Of a stretch of 6,785 nt of DNA, positions 6,034-6,785 are shown piece after piece; position 1 is the first letter of the stretch, and every line of letters starts with the position of its first letter. The translations under genes were made by a program, and so were the position numbers. Source of the stretch: a bacterium (GTDB lineage: Bacteria; Verrucomicrobiota; Verrucomicrobiia; Limisphaerales; J093); the NCBI GenBank assembly GCA_021784265.1, contig JAJXTA010000151.1, positions 1 to 6,785 on the forward strand. The letters run 5' to 3'. Below the pieces are notes generated by a model. That model was given only the letters and a program-made list of their open reading frames with translations. It had not been told where the DNA came from and made no database searches.

Positions 6034-6785
6034 ATTCGTTGCGTGGGTTTGGGATTTGATTTGGGAGCGGAACGGGGCGCGGCGGGGTCCGGGGCGGCCA
6101 AGACCTCGGCCAGGCGCTGCCAGCTCTGGGGCGCGGGCACGCCTTGCTCGCGCGGTTGACGGAGGAACTGCCGCAAAGGCTCATGCCACTGGACGGCCTG
6201 GTCGATGCCCGCGTTGGTGCCGGGCGGATACGCCCCAATGTTGATCAGGTCCTGGTTCTTCCGATAGACCGCCATCGCTTCGCGCGCCCGCCCCACCAGG
6301 GCCTGCTGGTCCGCGGCAACCAGGTCGCGGCTCAGGCGGCTGACGCTCTCCAGGACATCAATGGCCGGATAGTGGTTCTGGGTGGCCAGCTCGCGCGTCA
6401 AAACGACATGGCCGTCGAGGATCGAGCGCACCGCGTCGGCAATCGGGTCGTTCATGTCGTCGGCCTCGACCAGCACGGTGAAGAGCCCGGTGATGGTCCC
6501 GCGCTCGCCCGTGCCCGCCCGCTCGAGCAACTGCGGCAACAGGGAGAAGACCGACGGCGTGTAGCCGCGGGTCGCGGGGGGCTCGCCCACCGCCAAGCCA
6601 ATCTCCCGCTGCGCCATGGCGAAGCGGGTGACCGAGTCCATCATGAGCAACACATTTTGGCCCTGGTCGCGGAAGTGCTCGGCGATCGCCATGGCCATGA
6701 ACGCCCCTTTGAGCCGGGCCAGCGCGGGTTCGTTCGAGGTCGCCACCACGACGACCGACTTGCGGCGGCCAGCCTCGGCCAAGTC
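6030..6785 (-). CDS. fliI: Flagellum-specific ATP synthase FliI, C-terminal part (5' end outside window)
   Basis: FliI is the hexameric ATPase of flagellar type III export, homologous to the F1 beta subunit and to YscN/EscN. The 251 visible residues start mid-gene with DLAEAGRRKSVVVVATSNEP, so the Walker A P-loop and the N-terminal barrel lie upstream of the window. Visible landmarks are LLMMDSVTRFAMAQREIGLA (Walker B Asp at fragment residue 50, then the T3SS ATPase signature), GEPPATRGYTPSVFSLLPQL, VLVEADDMNDPIADAVRSIL, and YPAIDVLESVSR (139-150), whose Arg is the likely arginine finger. The C-terminal helical domain with YRKNQDLINIGAY follows. A Pro/Ala/Lys tail of about 20 residues (231-251) extends past the usual end. 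TTG at 6782 is an internal Leu codon, not a start. The virulence ATPases are excluded by the all-flagellar surroundings. Confidence 0.97.
   Translation of the reverse strand, partial: DLAEAGRRKSVVVVATSNEPALARLKGAFMAMAIAEHFRDQGQNVLLMMDSVTRFAMAQREIGLAVGEPPATRGYTPSVFSLLPQLLERAGTGERGTITGLFTVLVEADDMNDPIADAVRSILDGHVVLTRELATQNHYPAIDVLESVSRLSRDLVAADQQALVGRAREAMAVYRKNQDLINIGAYPPGTNAGIDQAVQWHEPLRQFLRQPREQGVPAPQSWQRLAEVLAAPDPAAPRSAPKSNPKPTQRI

Noticed and set aside
6030..6782. FliI starting at the TTG at 6782
   Set aside because: The frame stays open to the window edge, and the residues before it (Asp-Leu) match the normal FliI sequence, so the TTG is an internal Leu codon.
1..6785. A previously undescribed system such as a defence island, biosynthetic cluster or mobile element
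   Set aside because: Every gene is assigned to flagellar assembly or switching, and the gaps are at most 22 bp. There are no transposase, integrase, direct-repeat array or tRNA features.

Overview
The window is the interior of one flagellar operon. Nine genes lie head to tail, all on the minus strand, so transcription runs from the right edge to the left. In order they are fliI (3' part only), fliJ, a MotE/YlxF-type gene, fliK, flgD, flgE, fliL, fliM and fliN (first 28 codons only). Both ends are cut by the window. No RNA gene, mobile element, CRISPR array, promoter or terminator could be supported. Coding sequence fills almost all of it; the largest gap is 22 bp.

Layout in the direction of transcription. 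Positions 6785-4953 hold the export-apparatus part: the FliI ATPase, its coiled-coil partner FliJ, and a membrane-anchored coiled-coil protein with a MgtE-N-like domain. Positions 4956-3112 encode a long, proline/alanine-rich FliK hook-length ruler. Positions 3099-1756 encode the hook assembly pair, the FlgD cap and a small FlgE hook protein. Positions 1748-1 encode FliL (stator/basal body) and the switch proteins FliM and FliN. fliI, fliJ, the MotE-like gene and fliK overlap by 4, 8 and 4 nt, which suggests translational coupling. The remaining junctions are gaps of 12, 15, 7, 8 and 22 nt.

Functionally the block covers export energisation (FliI/FliJ), hook building and length control (FlgD, FlgE, FliK), stator support (FliL) and torque switching (FliM/FliN). 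From the usual order, fliF, fliG and fliH would be expected beyond the right edge, and the rest of fliN beyond the left edge. This last point is inference.

Organism. The gene order matches the fla/che-type cluster best known from Bacillus (fliI-fliJ-ylxF-fliK-ylxG/flgD-flgE-...-fliL-fliM-fliY/N), but swrD (flbD) and motAB are absent between flgE and fliL. The DNA is very G+C-rich (by eye about two thirds), the proteins are rich in Ala/Pro, and only flgE has a clear Shine-Dalgarno sequence. This points to a high-GC flagellated bacterium outside the Firmicutes, perhaps of the Verrucomicrobiota/PVC kind, but I cannot fix the phylum from the sequence alone. I see no previously undescribed system here. 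The points of interest are lineage-specific variations on flagellar parts: a minimal hook protein, a short FlgD, an unusual FliK and a MotE-like protein.
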